Part shown: one piece after another, positions 34,836 to 43,347 of the stretch | Layout of the letters: every line of letters begins with the position of its first letter | Position numbering within the stretch: the stretch's first letter is position 1 | Source of the DNA: Cellulomonas sp. NS3 | GTDB lineage: Bacteria; Actinomycetota; Actinomycetes; Actinomycetales; Cellulomonadaceae | Direction of reading: 5' to 3' | Assembly: GCF_024757985.1 (NCBI RefSeq) | Contig: NZ_CP103289.1 | Location: 2,790,001-2,854,000, forward strand | DNA length: 64,000 bases | Program-made: the position numbers and the translations under genes | Notes under the pieces: generated by a model | Told to the model about the DNA's origin: nothing | Database searches by the model: none | The model's input: the letters and a program-made list of their open reading frames with translations, nothing else

Positions 34836-34968
34836 CGTCCCGCGTGGAGCGGGCCGGGAGGCCCGCGCGCCCGGTGCCGGCGCGGGCCAGGGCCGGCCCG
34901 CACGGGGGCGGGTCGCGCGATCGTGCGGCGCGCGTGCCCCGGCCGCCCGGCACCGCCAGACTCGGGGC

Positions 34969-36045
34969 ATGAGCGCTCCGACGCCCTGGGTCCTGCACGT
35001 CGACCTCGACCAGTTCGTGGCCGCCGTCGAGGTGCTGCGCCGCCCCGAGCTCGCCGGGCGGCCCGTGGTCGTGGGCGGGCGCGGCGACCCCACCGAGCGC
35101 GGCGTCGTGTCGACCGCGTCCTACGAGGCGCGCGAGCTCGGCGTGCACTCCGGCCTGCCGCTCCGGGTCGCCGCGCGCAAGGCGCCCGACGCGGTGTTCC
35201 TGCCCGTGGACGGCCCGGCGTACGAGGCGGTCTCCGACGAGGTCATGACGGCGCTGCGCGGGCTCGGCGTCGTCGTCGAGGTGCTCGGGTGGGACGAGGC
35301 GTTCCTCGGCGCCGTGACCGACGACCCCGAGGCCCTCGCCCGCCGGGCCCAGGAGACGGTGCTCGCGGCGACCCGGCTGCACTGCTCCGTCGGGATCGGC
35401 GACACCAAGGTCCGGGCCAAGATCGCGACCGGCTTCGGCAAGCCCGCGGGGATCTTCCGGCTCACCGAGGCGAACTGGTTCGACGTCATGGGCGAGCGGC
35501 CGACGATCGAGCTGTGGGGTGTCGGCACCAAGGTCTCGCGCCGGCTCACGGGGCTCGGGGTCCGCACGGTCGCCGAGCTCGCCGCCGCCCCGACCGAGGC
35601 GCTCGTCGCCGAGTTCGGACCGCGCATGGGGGTCTGGTACCACGAGCTGGGTCACGGGCTCGGGCCCACGACGGTCGACGACCGGCCGTGGGTCCCGCGC
35701 GGGCACAGCCGCGAGACCACGTTCCAGCAGAACCTCACGACCCCCGAGCAGGTGCGCGCCGCGGTCGACGAGCTCGCCCGCGCGGTCGTCACCGACACCG
35801 CGGAGGACGGGCGCGAGGTCGTCCGCGTCGCGCTCAAGGTCCGCTACGCGCCGTTCGAGACCAAGGTCGTGAGCCGCAAGCTCGCCGCGCCGAGCCGGGA
35901 CGGCGCCGACGTCGTGGCCGCCGCCCTCGCGCTCGCCGAGGGCCTCGAGGACCGGGAGGTGCGCCTGCTCGGGGTGCGCGCCGAGATGGCGATGCCCGAC
36001 GACGCCGACCCGGCCGAGCGGACGCCGGTGCGCGGACGGATCTGA
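34969..36045 (+). CDS. dinB: Y-family DNA polymerase IV, DinB2-like
   Basis: A 358-residue translesion polymerase. Palm carboxylates are in HVDLDQF (Asp12, Asp14) and GWDEAFL (Asp-Glu), followed by SVGIGDTKVRAKIATGFGKP, the helix-hairpin-helix (WGVGTKVSRRLTGLGV) and the little finger. In ordinary DinB the motif is DMDAFFASVE. Here it is DLDQFVAAVE, so the aromatic steric-gate residue that keeps out ribonucleotides is Val17. The same loss (Leu at that place) is known in mycobacterial DinB2, which can insert ribonucleotides. No beta-clamp motif is obvious at the C-terminus. It is a stand-alone gene, 133 bases after larA. Confidence 0.92.
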   Translation: MSAPTPWVLHVDLDQFVAAVEVLRRPELAGRPVVVGGRGDPTERGVVSTASYEARELGVHSGLPLRVAARKAPDAVFLPVDGPAYEAVSDEVMTALRGLGVVVEVLGWDEAFLGAVTDDPEALARRAQETVLAATRLHCSVGIGDTKVRAKIATGFGKPAGIFRLTEANWFDVMGERPTIELWGVGTKVSRRLTGLGVRTVAELAAAPTEALVAEFGPRMGVWYHELGHGLGPTTVDDRPWVPRGHSRETTFQQNLTTPEQVRAAVDELARAVVTDTAEDGREVVRVALKVRYAPFETKVVSRKLAAPSRDGADVVAAALALAEGLEDREVRLLGVRAEMAMPDDADPAERTPVRGRI

Positions 36046-36104
36046 CGCGTCGGGGCGGGGCCGGACGCGGCGCGACCACCCGTCGCGCGGACCGCCCGGC
36101 CGGG

Positions 36105-37562
36105 TCAGGCGTCGGGTGCGCCGGCGCGCGCGTGGTGCGGGCTGTCCGGGTTCAGCAGCGAGTGCCGCCGCCCGTACCCGAAGTAGAGCGCGAGGCCGAT
36201 CAGGAGCCACACCCCGAACCGCAGCCACGTCTCCCAGTGCAGCTGCAGGATCAGGAACAGCGAGGCCAGCACGCCGAACGCGGGCACGAACGGCATCCAC
36301 GGGAGCCGGAACGAGCGCGGCGCGTCCGGGCGCGTGTACCGGAACATGATCACGGCGACGCACACGACGACGAACGCGGACAGGATGCCGATGTTCGTGA
36401 GGTCCGCGACGGCCCGGATCGGGAAGACGCCCGCGAGCAGCGCGGACGCGATGCCGGCGATCCACGTGACGCGCTGCGGCGTGCCGTGCTCGTCGACGCC
36501 CGCGAACCACGTCGGCAGCAGACCGTCGCGGCTCATCGAGAACCACACGCGCGTCACACCGAGCAGGAACGTCAGCATCACGGTGAGGATCGAGAGCACC
36601 GCGAACACCGAGATGATGCTCGCGATCACCGGCAGGCCCACGTTCGTGAACGCGGACGCGAAGCCGGCGGTCGGGTCGATGTCCTCGTAGCTCTGCAGGC
36701 CGGTGAGCACGAGCGTGGCGGCGACGTACAGGAGCATCGCGATGATGAGGGACAGGATGATCGCCTTCGGCATGTGCTTGCGCCCGTCCTCGGCCTCCTC
36801 CGCCGCGGTCGACATCGCGTCGTACCCGAAGACCGCGAAGAAGACCGTGGCCGCGCCGGTGAGGACCGGACCGAAGCCGTTGGGCAGGAACGGGTCGTAG
36901 TTGGCCGTGTCGACGTAGAAGATGCCCAGGCCGATGATGAACAGGATGAGCACGACCTTGATCGCGACGGCGACGAGCTCGAACCGCCCGAACGTCCTCG
37001 TGCCGCGGCTCAGGATGAACGTCACGAGCAGGCAGATGAGGACCGCGGGGATGTTGACGACGCCGCCCTCCTCGGGGCTCGCCGTCACGGCCGTCGGCAG
37101 CTCGACGCCGAACCCTGCGAGGAACGCGTCGAGGTACCCCGAGATGCCGATCGCGACGACCGCGACGATCGCGATGTACTCGAGCAGCAGGTCCCAGCCG
37201 ATGAACCAGCCGACGATCTCCCCGAGCGCCACGTACCCGTACGTGTACGCCGACCCGGCGCGCGGGATCATGCCCGCGAACTCGGCGTAGGACAGCGCCG
37301 CCGCGGCCGACGCCAGGCCGGCGATCAGGAACGAGATCAGCACCGCCGGCCCCACCCCGGGGTTGTCGGCGTCGCCGTGGGCGACGAGGCCGGCGAGGGA
37401 GAAGATCCCCACGCCGATGATCCCGCCGACCCCGATCGCGGTGAGCTGCCACAGCCCGAGGCTCTTCGTGAGCCGTCCCGCCCCGCTCGCGCTCTCCACG
37501 TCGTCCATCCGGTCGACGGGCATCCGTCGCCAGATCGAGCTCTGCTCCCTCGACACGGCCAT
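36105..37562 (-). CDS. APC-family amino acid permease
   Basis: A 485-residue inner-membrane transporter with 12 membrane helices, of the cationic amino-acid (CAT/YfnA-like) branch. Helix 1 has the unwound substrate-binding motif GVGGIIGVGIFSLAG. FFAVFGYDAMSTAAEEAEDG corresponds to the helix 6 region typical of the branch. It has a 30-residue soluble N-terminus (SIWRRMPVDRMDD). The frame is open 31 codons further upstream; the ATG at 37562 has GAGGGGAG at good spacing. The substrate could be lysine, arginine or a broader range. It is a monocistronic gene, convergent with dinB. Confidence 0.92.
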   Translation of the reverse strand: MAVSREQSSIWRRMPVDRMDDVESASGAGRLTKSLGLWQLTAIGVGGIIGVGIFSLAGLVAHGDADNPGVGPAVLISFLIAGLASAAAALSYAEFAGMIPRAGSAYTYGYVALGEIVGWFIGWDLLLEYIAIVAVVAIGISGYLDAFLAGFGVELPTAVTASPEEGGVVNIPAVLICLLVTFILSRGTRTFGRFELVAVAIKVVLILFIIGLGIFYVDTANYDPFLPNGFGPVLTGAATVFFAVFGYDAMSTAAEEAEDGRKHMPKAIILSLIIAMLLYVAATLVLTGLQSYEDIDPTAGFASAFTNVGLPVIASIISVFAVLSILTVMLTFLLGVTRVWFSMSRDGLLPTWFAGVDEHGTPQRVTWIAGIASALLAGVFPIRAVADLTNIGILSAFVVVCVAVIMFRYTRPDAPRSFRLPWMPFVPAFGVLASLFLILQLHWETWLRFGVWLLIGLALYFGYGRRHSLLNPDSPHHARAGAPDA

Positions 37563-37730
37563 GCGTGTGCTCCCCTCGAGGACGGGGCGGCGCCGGAGCG
37601 TCGTCCACCGGACGCCTGCCACCCGAGCCTCACAGCGATCCGGCCGCGCGTCCACCGGTCGCGGGCCCGCACCGGCGTCCGCCCCGAACGGGCAGGGACG
37701 GACGCCGGGCGGGTGCGGCGGTGCGCTCCG

Positions 37731-38195
37731 TCAGACGGGGGCGAACGCCGCGCGGAGCGCGACGACCCGCTCGGGCACGTACGGCGTGACGAGCAGCGGC
37801 CGGCCCCACTCCGCGGGCGTCCGGTCCGCCTTCGCGTTGTTGCACGCGCGGCACGCCGCGACGGTGTTGAGCCAGGTCAACGCCCCACCGCGCGACGCGG
37901 GGACGACGTGGTCGACGGTGTCGGCCCGGCCGCCGCAGTACGCGCACCGGTGGCGGTCGCGCGCCCGGACGCCGGCCTTGGTGCACGCCGCGGCACGGCG
38001 CTGCAGCCAACCCATCGCGACGTACCGCAGCAGGCGGACCTTGGTCGGCAGCGGGTGCGGCCCGAAGGTGGCGCCCTCGACGAACTCCTCGACGATCGCC
38101 ACGCCGCGGGCCAGCATCGTGATGGCGTGCTGGAGCGAGACGTGGTGCAGGGGCTCGTAGCCGGCGTTGAGGACCTGCACGCTGCGGGTGCTCAC
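37731..38195 (-). CDS. HNH endonuclease
   Basis: A 154-residue HNH-fold nuclease common in actinobacteria. The zinc knuckles CAYCG and CRACNNAK bracket the catalytic core TVDHVVPASRGGALTWLN, with the His-Asn-Asn/His arrangement. The N-terminal 65 residues (VLNAGYEPLHHVSLQHAITM) are typical of a broadly conserved chromosomal family, so it is probably not phage-derived. Its role is unknown; DNA repair or recombination is often guessed. Confidence 0.9.
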   Translation of the reverse strand: MSTRSVQVLNAGYEPLHHVSLQHAITMLARGVAIVEEFVEGATFGPHPLPTKVRLLRYVAMGWLQRRAAACTKAGVRARDRHRCAYCGGRADTVDHVVPASRGGALTWLNTVAACRACNNAKADRTPAEWGRPLLVTPYVPERVVALRAAFAPV

Positions 38196-38299
38196 GGTCC
38201 GTCCTTCCTCTCGTGGTGGGTCGTGCTGCGGGCTGGGGGTGGCTGCGGTGTCTGCGGGCGGGAGAGGTGCGTGTGGGTGGCGGGGTGCACGGTGTGCGG

Positions 38300-38539
38300 A
38301 TGGACATGGGCGCGGTCACCGACGACGACATCCGGGCTGCCCGGGACGCGTGGCTCCTCGTGCGGCCGCTGGGTGAGCGCGACGGGCCGGAGTACGCGTT
38401 CCTCCTCAACCTCGTGCAGGCGCAGTCCCAGCAGCTCGCCGCGGCGTTCCGGGCCGAGCGTGCCGGTCGTGCGGACCCTGCGGACCGCGCCGGCAGCCAG
38501 GCGCGGACGGGTCAGCCGGACGGCTCGACGTCCGGCTGA
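38300..38539 (+). CDS. Small hypothetical protein
   Basis: A 79-residue soluble protein (MDMGAVTDDDIRAARDAWLL) with a helical, Gln-rich middle (NLVQAQSQQLAAAF) and an Arg/Gly/Asp tail. Third codon positions are almost all G or C, as in neighbouring genes, which supports real coding. A second ATG two codons later is possible. It is divergent from the HNH gene. I do not recognise a family. Confidence 0.6.
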   Translation: MDMGAVTDDDIRAARDAWLLVRPLGERDGPEYAFLLNLVQAQSQQLAAAFRAERAGRADPADRAGSQARTGQPDGSTSG

Positions 38540-38550
38540 GGTGGGCCCGC

Positions 38551-38590
38551 GGTGCGCGGAGGGGATCGAACCCCCGACCTGCTGCTTCGG
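38551..38590 (-). other. tRNA 3'-half-like fragment
   Basis: The minus strand reads GCAGCAGGTCGGGGGTTCGA then TCCCCTCCGCGCACC: anticodon-stem 3' side, variable loop, a well-paired T-arm and acceptor strand, similar to a tRNA-Arg. No matching D-arm or anticodon stem precedes it. It is probably a remnant of a tRNA gene cut by recombination. Confidence 0.5.
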
Positions 38591-38610
38591 ACGGCCCACG
38601 TCCCGGTCCC

Positions 38611-38632
38611 GCCGTCGGCGCAGGCCGACGGC
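38611..38632. terminator. Strong hairpin after tRNA-Arg
   Basis: GCCGTCGGC-GCAG-GCCGACGGC is a perfect 9-base stem with a 4-base loop, 31 bases beyond the 3' end of tRNA-Arg on the minus strand. It is a probable terminator without a T-run. Confidence 0.5.
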
Positions 38633-38663
38633 GTGCACGGTGAACGGTCGCCGTGCCGACCTG

Positions 38664-38736
38664 TGCGCCCGGAGGGACTCGAACCCCCAACCTCCGCATC
38701 CGTAGTGCGGCGCTCTGTCCGTTGGGCTACGGGCGC
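38664..38736 (-). tRNA. tRNA-Arg (anticodon ACG)
   Basis: A 73-base cloverleaf. Acceptor GCGCCCG pairs with CGGGCGC. The D-arm is GCCC/GAGC-like. The anticodon stem CCGCA/TGCGG encloses the loop CTACGGA with anticodon ACG (A34 would be edited to inosine). The T-arm is GGGGGTTCGAGTCCCTC. CCA is not encoded. This is the usual Arg tRNA for CGN codons. Confidence 0.93.
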
Positions 38737-38959
38737 ATGCTCTCGACGCCGCGCTCCCCCGGCCCGGGCGGGTCGGCGTGCGCGGTCGTCCTCTCTCGCT
38801 GTGCAGCTGTCAGACCGGCGTCCGCGTGCGGCGGGCGGCGGCCACGAGCACGCCCCGGTGACGGGGGTGCGGGTGGTGCGGGTCGAGCGCGTCGAGCGGT
38901 CGTGCGGGTCAGGCCGGTCGGGCCGGTCGGACCGCCGCCGGAGACGCCCGGACATGCGA

Positions 38960-38992
38960 GGAGCCGCCTCGGGACGACTCCCGGGCGGCTCC
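38960..38992 (-). terminator. Long hairpin downstream of the 51-residue ORF
   Basis: GGAGCCGCC (38960-38968) and GGCGGCTCC (38984-38992) form a perfect 9-base stem, extended inside by CGGGA/TCCCG. It begins 27 bases past the stop of the small minus-strand ORF. There is no T-run. The rest of 38737-39018 shows no gene. Confidence 0.6.
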
Positions 38993-39018
38993 GCGACGCT
39001 GTGCCAGACGGTGTCCGG

Positions 39019-39174
39019 TCAGGTCGCGGGGCCTCCGTGGGCGGCGCGGGGCTCGCGCTTCGCGCGGTCGAGCGGCTCGGCGTACGGGTTCGCGGACGAC
39101 GCTCCCGCGGTGGGGGGCAGCACGGCGCAGCGCAGGCTGTGAGCCTGGTGCGTGCGCGTCATGCGGCGGTCCAT
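39019..39174 (-). CDS. Small protein of 51 residues
   Basis: Begins MDRRMTRTHQAHSLRCAVLP and contains NPYAEPLDRAKRE. It is not secreted and has no membrane segment. A strong ribosome site (GAGGAG, 8 bases before the ATG) and the strong hairpin after the stop argue that it is expressed. I do not recognise a family; the composition is basic with one Cys. Spurious coding remains possible in such GC-rich DNA. Confidence 0.45.
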   Translation of the reverse strand: MDRRMTRTHQAHSLRCAVLPPTAGASSANPYAEPLDRAKREPRAAHGGPAT

Positions 39175-39305
39175 CGTGTGCTCCTCGTGCGTGGTGGCCG
39201 GCCGGCCGGCCGGTGCGTGCGTCGTCGCGGCGAGCGGGCCCGGACCGGGCTCGTGTCGACCGCGGACGGGAGCCTGCCACGGCGCCCGAGACGCGTGCAC
39301 GCCAT

Positions 39306-39884
39306 TTACGCCGTGGCGCGGCGCAGCAGGAAGAAGAACGGCTCGGGTATCCCGCGCAGGTCCATGACGCCGAGCAGCGTCCGCTCGTCGACGCGGCGGA
39401 ACACGTCGATGATCGGCACGGAGTCGTAGACCATCGCGGCCGTGCGCACGCCCCGGTGCTCGACGGTGCGCAGGCGCGAGCGGGGCGCGCGCGTGGCGAG
39501 CAGCGGGAGGACCCGCCGGAACGCCCCGCCGACGAGCGGGAGGCGCGCCAGGCCGGGCCGGCGGACGAGGAGCGCCAGCGGGAGCCGACCGGGGTCGAGC
39601 GACCACAGCGCGCCGGCCGCACCCCGGAACACGAGCGGGTACCCGTCCTCGGTCCCCGCGAACCGCTTGCCGTGCCAGCCGAGCCGCTCGAGCAGGCCGT
39701 CGAACGGGTGCCCGGTCGGGACCTCGGCGCCGCGCCACGCACCGACGACGTCGTCCACGTCCACCGGGGGCAGCGCGTCGAACAGCCCGAGCAGCTCGCC
39801 GGCCGAGCCACCGCTGCGGAGGAGGTCGGGCAGCGGACGGCTTCCCGGAGCAGGCGCCGCCGAGCGGCCCGAGGGCACCGTCAC
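39306..39884 (-). CDS. GXWXG / DUF4334 domain protein
   Basis: A 192-residue soluble protein with the N-terminal GXWXG motif (VVGAWRGAEVPTGHPFDGLL) and a C-terminal DUF4334 region (MVYDSVPIIDVFRRVDERTL, GVMDLRG). The fold is a predicted beta-barrel that may bind a lipid or small ligand; no enzyme activity is established. It starts with a GTG that overlaps the upstream DUF1992 stop by three bases within GTGA, so the two are translationally coupled. Confidence 0.82.
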   Translation of the reverse strand: MTVPSGRSAAPAPGSRPLPDLLRSGGSAGELLGLFDALPPVDVDDVVGAWRGAEVPTGHPFDGLLERLGWHGKRFAGTEDGYPLVFRGAAGALWSLDPGRLPLALLVRRPGLARLPLVGGAFRRVLPLLATRAPRSRLRTVEHRGVRTAAMVYDSVPIIDVFRRVDERTLLGVMDLRGIPEPFFFLLRRATA

Positions 39885-40672
39885 GCGTCACCACCGCCCG
39901 GGGCGCCGCCGCCTGCCGAGCCGCCGCCTGCCGAGCCACTACCCGATCCGGCGACACCCGACGCACCCGAGCCCGGCGGGCGGTCGTACTCGTGCGCCCG
40001 GCCGCGCAGCCGCCCGAGCACGCGCGGCCAGGACCGGGACCGGGCGGTCGCCCGGTGCTCGACGGCGGCAGCCGCGGACTCCTCGCGCTCGCGCTGCGCC
40101 GCCTCGGCCCGGCGCATGCGCCGGCGCTCGTGCCAGCGCGCGACCTCGGTGTCGACGTCGCGCAGGGGCGTGACGACCGGCGGGCCGCCGAGGAGCTGAC
40201 GGCGCGCGGCGACGACCCGGGCGTTGAGCTCCTCGACGAGCTCGCGCACGCGCTCCTCGGTCCGTTCCTGGTCGAGGCGTCCGTCGAGCGCGGCGTCGTC
40301 CTTGCGGAGCTGGAGCGCCTCGGGCAGCACGCCCGTGATCTGCTCGCGCTCGATCAGCGCCTTGAGCCACCAGTCCGGGTCGTGCCGGCCCGTGAGCCCG
40401 GGGATCGGCTTGCCGGTGAGCGGGAGGTCGTCGAACTCGCCGCGGGCCATCGCCTGGCGGACGAGCTCGTCGGCGAACGAGCCGCGCGCCGCCATGCTCG
40501 GTGGCCGGGGCGCCGGCGGACGGTCCGCAGCCGGGTCCGCTGCGGTCGAGGGCGCCGACGACGACTCCCCCGGGCCCCCCTCGTGCGGGCCGCCGGAGTC
40601 CTGCCGGTCCTGCTCGGCGAGCCGGTCGAGCCGGTACTGCACGGCGCGGCGGTGCGGGTCCTGGTCGTGCAT
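39881..40672 (-). CDS. DUF1992 (DnaJ-homologue subfamily C28-like) protein
   Basis: A 263-residue protein. The conserved region (about 60-130) reads FADELVRQAMARGEFDDLPL, then GKPIP and DPDWWLKALIEREQ, matching DUF1992, whose function is unknown. A charged coiled-coil-like segment (RVRELVEELNARVVAARRQL) follows. The last 40 residues are Gly/Ser/Ala repeats and probably disordered. The ATG at 40672 precedes the conserved domain by about 60 low-complexity residues. It is co-transcribed with the DUF4334 gene. Confidence 0.82.
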   Translation of the reverse strand: MHDQDPHRRAVQYRLDRLAEQDRQDSGGPHEGGPGESSSAPSTAADPAADRPPAPRPPSMAARGSFADELVRQAMARGEFDDLPLTGKPIPGLTGRHDPDWWLKALIEREQITGVLPEALQLRKDDAALDGRLDQERTEERVRELVEELNARVVAARRQLLGGPPVVTPLRDVDTEVARWHERRRMRRAEAAQREREESAAAAVEHRATARSRSWPRVLGRLRGRAHEYDRPPGSGASGVAGSGSGSAGGGSAGGGAPGGGDA

Positions 40673-40842
40673 CGCCACCCCCGTGCGGGCCGTCGGTCGT
40701 CGTCGCACACCGGCCGTGCGGGGACGTGCACGGCCGTGCGACCACGCTACGACGACGACGCGGACCGCGCCCCACCGACCGTCGTGCCGGCGCAGACCGT
40801 CCCGCCCGCGGTGGGCCGTCCCGCCCGCGGAGGAGCGGACCG

Positions 40843-41871
40843 TCAGCCCCAGCAGTTCCGCACGCCGAACGGCACGTTCTCGGAGCCGACCCCGGGCACC
40901 GGGTAGCGCGTGACCAGCGTGACGCCGGTGTCGAGGTACCCGTTCGGGCGGTCCCCGCCGCGCACCGCCTCGGCGATCTGCCGGACGCCCTGCGCAGCCA
41001 TGTTCTCCGGGTACTGCTGCGCGGTCGCGTCGAGGTCCCCGGGGCGCACGGCGCTCTTCATCGCGGCGCACCCGCCGTCGATCGACACGACGACGACCTC
41101 GGCCATGTCGATCCCGGCGTCGCGCATGACGGCGATCGCCCCGAGAGCCGCCGGCTCGTTGACGGTGTAGACGACGTTGATGCCCGGGTCCTCTGCGAGC
41201 AGCTCACGCATCGCGACGCGCGCGAGGTCCTCGTCGCCCTCGGTGTCGACCGACCCGGAGATCACCGGGTCGCCCTCCTCGATCCCGAAGCCCGAGAGGA
41301 AGCCCTCGCGCCGGAGCTCGCCCGACGCGATCCCGGGGGCGAGGTCGAGCAGCGCGACCCGCGGCTCGATGCCCAGCTGGGCGACCTTCTCGCGCGCGTA
41401 CCCGCCGACGAGCGCACCGGCGCGCTGGTTGTCGGTCGCGAACACCGCGTCGACCGCGCTCGTGGGGTCCGTCGGGGTGTCGACCGCGATGACGATCACG
41501 CCCGCGGCCCGCGCCTCCTCGATCGCCGGGACCACAGCCTGGGAGTCGGTCGGCGCGACGAGGATGCCGTCGACACCGTCCGCGGTCATCCGGCGGATGG
41601 CCTCGACCTGCGACTCGACGTCGACGTCCGACGAGCCGGTCGCCGTCAGGAGCTCGACGTCGTGGTCGTCGGCGGCGTCGAGCGCGTCGTTCTTCATGGC
41701 GACCCAGAAGGGGTTGGTCTCCTGCTTCGTGATCAGCCCGATCGTGACCTCCTCCTGCTCGTCACCGCTACAGGCCCCGAGCACGGCGACGAGCGCGCAC
41801 GCCGCGCCGAGCGCGAGCGCGCGCGACCGGCGCGCCTGCGGGTGCGGGCCGGGCCGACGGCGCGTGCGCAT
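40843..41871 (-). CDS. ABC-type sugar-binding lipoprotein (ribose/fructose-like), no ABC partners nearby
   Basis: A 342-residue periplasmic-binding protein of the LacI/RbsB-like (CUT2) type. It has an Arg-rich start, a hydrophobic stretch and a lipobox-like LGACSG, so it should be a surface lipoprotein. Ligand-site patterns include TKQETNPFWVAMKNDALDAA, DGILVAPTDSQAVVPAI and VSIDGG. No ATPase or permease of the ABC class lies nearby. Instead it directly follows a FucP-like MFS permease (14-base gap), which is unusual. It may feed a distant ABC system or cooperate with the permease. Confidence 0.9.
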   Translation of the reverse strand: MRTRRRPGPHPQARRSRALALGAACALVAVLGACSGDEQEEVTIGLITKQETNPFWVAMKNDALDAADDHDVELLTATGSSDVDVESQVEAIRRMTADGVDGILVAPTDSQAVVPAIEEARAAGVIVIAVDTPTDPTSAVDAVFATDNQRAGALVGGYAREKVAQLGIEPRVALLDLAPGIASGELRREGFLSGFGIEEGDPVISGSVDTEGDEDLARVAMRELLAEDPGINVVYTVNEPAALGAIAVMRDAGIDMAEVVVVSIDGGCAAMKSAVRPGDLDATAQQYPENMAAQGVRQIAEAVRGGDRPNGYLDTGVTLVTRYPVPGVGSENVPFGVRNCWG

Positions 41872-41885
41872 GGTCTCTCCTCGGT

Positions 41886-43214
41886 CTAGAGGGCGGGAGC
41901 GAGCTGGTGCGCGTCCTCGCTGCGGGTCGTGCGCAGGTCGAAGAGCGCATACGCGGCGACGACCGCGAGGCAGGCCGCGGGGACGACGAACCCGAGGGAG
42001 GTGCGACCGGACGCGTCCATGACCGCGCCCTGGACCATCGGGAGCAGCGCGCCGCCGAGGATCGCCATGACCAGGCCGGCGGCACCGAACTTCGCGTCGT
42101 CGCCGAGGCCGCGCAGGGCGACGCCGTAGATGGTGGGGAACATGAGCGACAGCGCCGCGGAGATCATGACGACCGCGATGAGTCCGACGATGTTGAGCGC
42201 CACGACGGCGACGAGGCAGCACACGACCCCGAACACCGCCATCACGAGCAGCAGCAGCGCGGGGCGGAAGATGCCGAGCAGGTACACCATGACGAACCGC
42301 GAGACGAGGAAGACCAGGAGGCTCGCCTGCAGGAACCAGCCGGCCTGCTCCGGTGCGAAGCCGACGACGTCCTGGGCGTAGATGATCGTGAACGTCCAGG
42401 CGCACGTCTGCGCGGCGACGTTGAAGAACTGGGCGATGACACCGAACCGGTAGTGGCGGTTGCGCCACAGCCGGCGCCCGACGCCCTTGCGCGGCAGCGC
42501 GGTCGCCTCCTCCTCGACGGGCACGCTCATCTTCTGGAACGCGATCAGCAGCCAGATGGCGACGAGCACGACGGCGATCCCGACGTACGGTCCCAGCACG
42601 AGCGACAGGTCCTGCTGCTGGCTCTCGCGGATCTCCTCGGGCGACATGATGACCTTGGCGGCCTCGGACGTCAGCGCGGGCAGGATCAGCAGCGCCCCGA
42701 GCAGGACGCCGACATTCGCGCCGACCGGGTTGAAGGCCTGCGCGAGGTTCAGCCGCTGCGTCGCACTGCGCTCCGAGCCCATCGCGATGACGAACGGGTT
42801 CGCCGACGTCTCGAGGATCGACAGCCCGGCGGCGAGCACGAACAGCGCGATGAGGAAGAACTCGTAGACCAGCAGCTGGCTCGCGGGCACGAACAGGAAG
42901 CCGCCGACGGCCGCGAGCCCGAGGCCCGTGAGCACACCGGCCTTGTAGCCGAACCGCCGGTTGATGAACGCGGCCGGCAGCGCGAGCAGAAAGTACGCGC
43001 CGTAGTAGGCGAACTGCACGAGCGAGGCCTGGAAGTTCGACATGTCGAAGATGCTGCGGAACACCCCGACGAGCACGTCCGTGAGGTTCGCCGCCGCACC
43101 CCACGCGGCGAAGCACAGGAGCAGGAGGTAGAACGGGACCCGCAGCCGGCGATCGACGAGCGGGGCCTTCGCGCGCTGCGCCCCCTGCGGTTCGACCGCT
43201 GCCGGAGTGGCCAC
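41886..43214 (-). CDS. FucP-like MFS sugar:H+ symporter
   Basis: A 442-residue transporter with 12 membrane helices in the L-fucose permease branch of the major facilitator superfamily. It has the early motif FQASLVQFAYYGAYFLLALP, then RRFGYKAG between helices 2 and 3, and LETSANPFVIAMG in helix 4, as in FucP and related glucose/galactose permeases. The GTG at 43214 is chosen because GGGGGAG lies at the right distance; an earlier GTG is too close to it. The sugar may be fucose or another hexose. It heads the operon with the binding lipoprotein. Confidence 0.88.
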   Translation of the reverse strand: MATPAAVEPQGAQRAKAPLVDRRLRVPFYLLLLCFAAWGAAANLTDVLVGVFRSIFDMSNFQASLVQFAYYGAYFLLALPAAFINRRFGYKAGVLTGLGLAAVGGFLFVPASQLLVYEFFLIALFVLAAGLSILETSANPFVIAMGSERSATQRLNLAQAFNPVGANVGVLLGALLILPALTSEAAKVIMSPEEIRESQQQDLSLVLGPYVGIAVVLVAIWLLIAFQKMSVPVEEEATALPRKGVGRRLWRNRHYRFGVIAQFFNVAAQTCAWTFTIIYAQDVVGFAPEQAGWFLQASLLVFLVSRFVMVYLLGIFRPALLLLVMAVFGVVCCLVAVVALNIVGLIAVVMISAALSLMFPTIYGVALRGLGDDAKFGAAGLVMAILGGALLPMVQGAVMDASGRTSLGFVVPAACLAVVAAYALFDLRTTRSEDAHQLAPAL

Positions 43215-43347
43215 GGCGATCACTCTCCCCCATCGGCGTGATCGTGCTCTGAGGCGAACATATGCCCGGATCGTCCGGAGCGACACCGGCGGCGACCTGC
43301 CGGTGCCCCGGGCCGCGCGGATCCGCCCCGAGGTGCAGGATGGCGGC

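Noticed and set aside
34678-37608. 976-codon minus frame over dinB and the permease
   Set aside because: No domain, and both underlying genes have intact motifs in other frames.
38551-38638. A full 88-base tRNA (Ser/Sec-like) on the minus strand
   Set aside because: An acceptor-like GTGCACG pairs at 6 of 7 positions, but no D-arm or anticodon stem forms; the middle is a separate strong hairpin.
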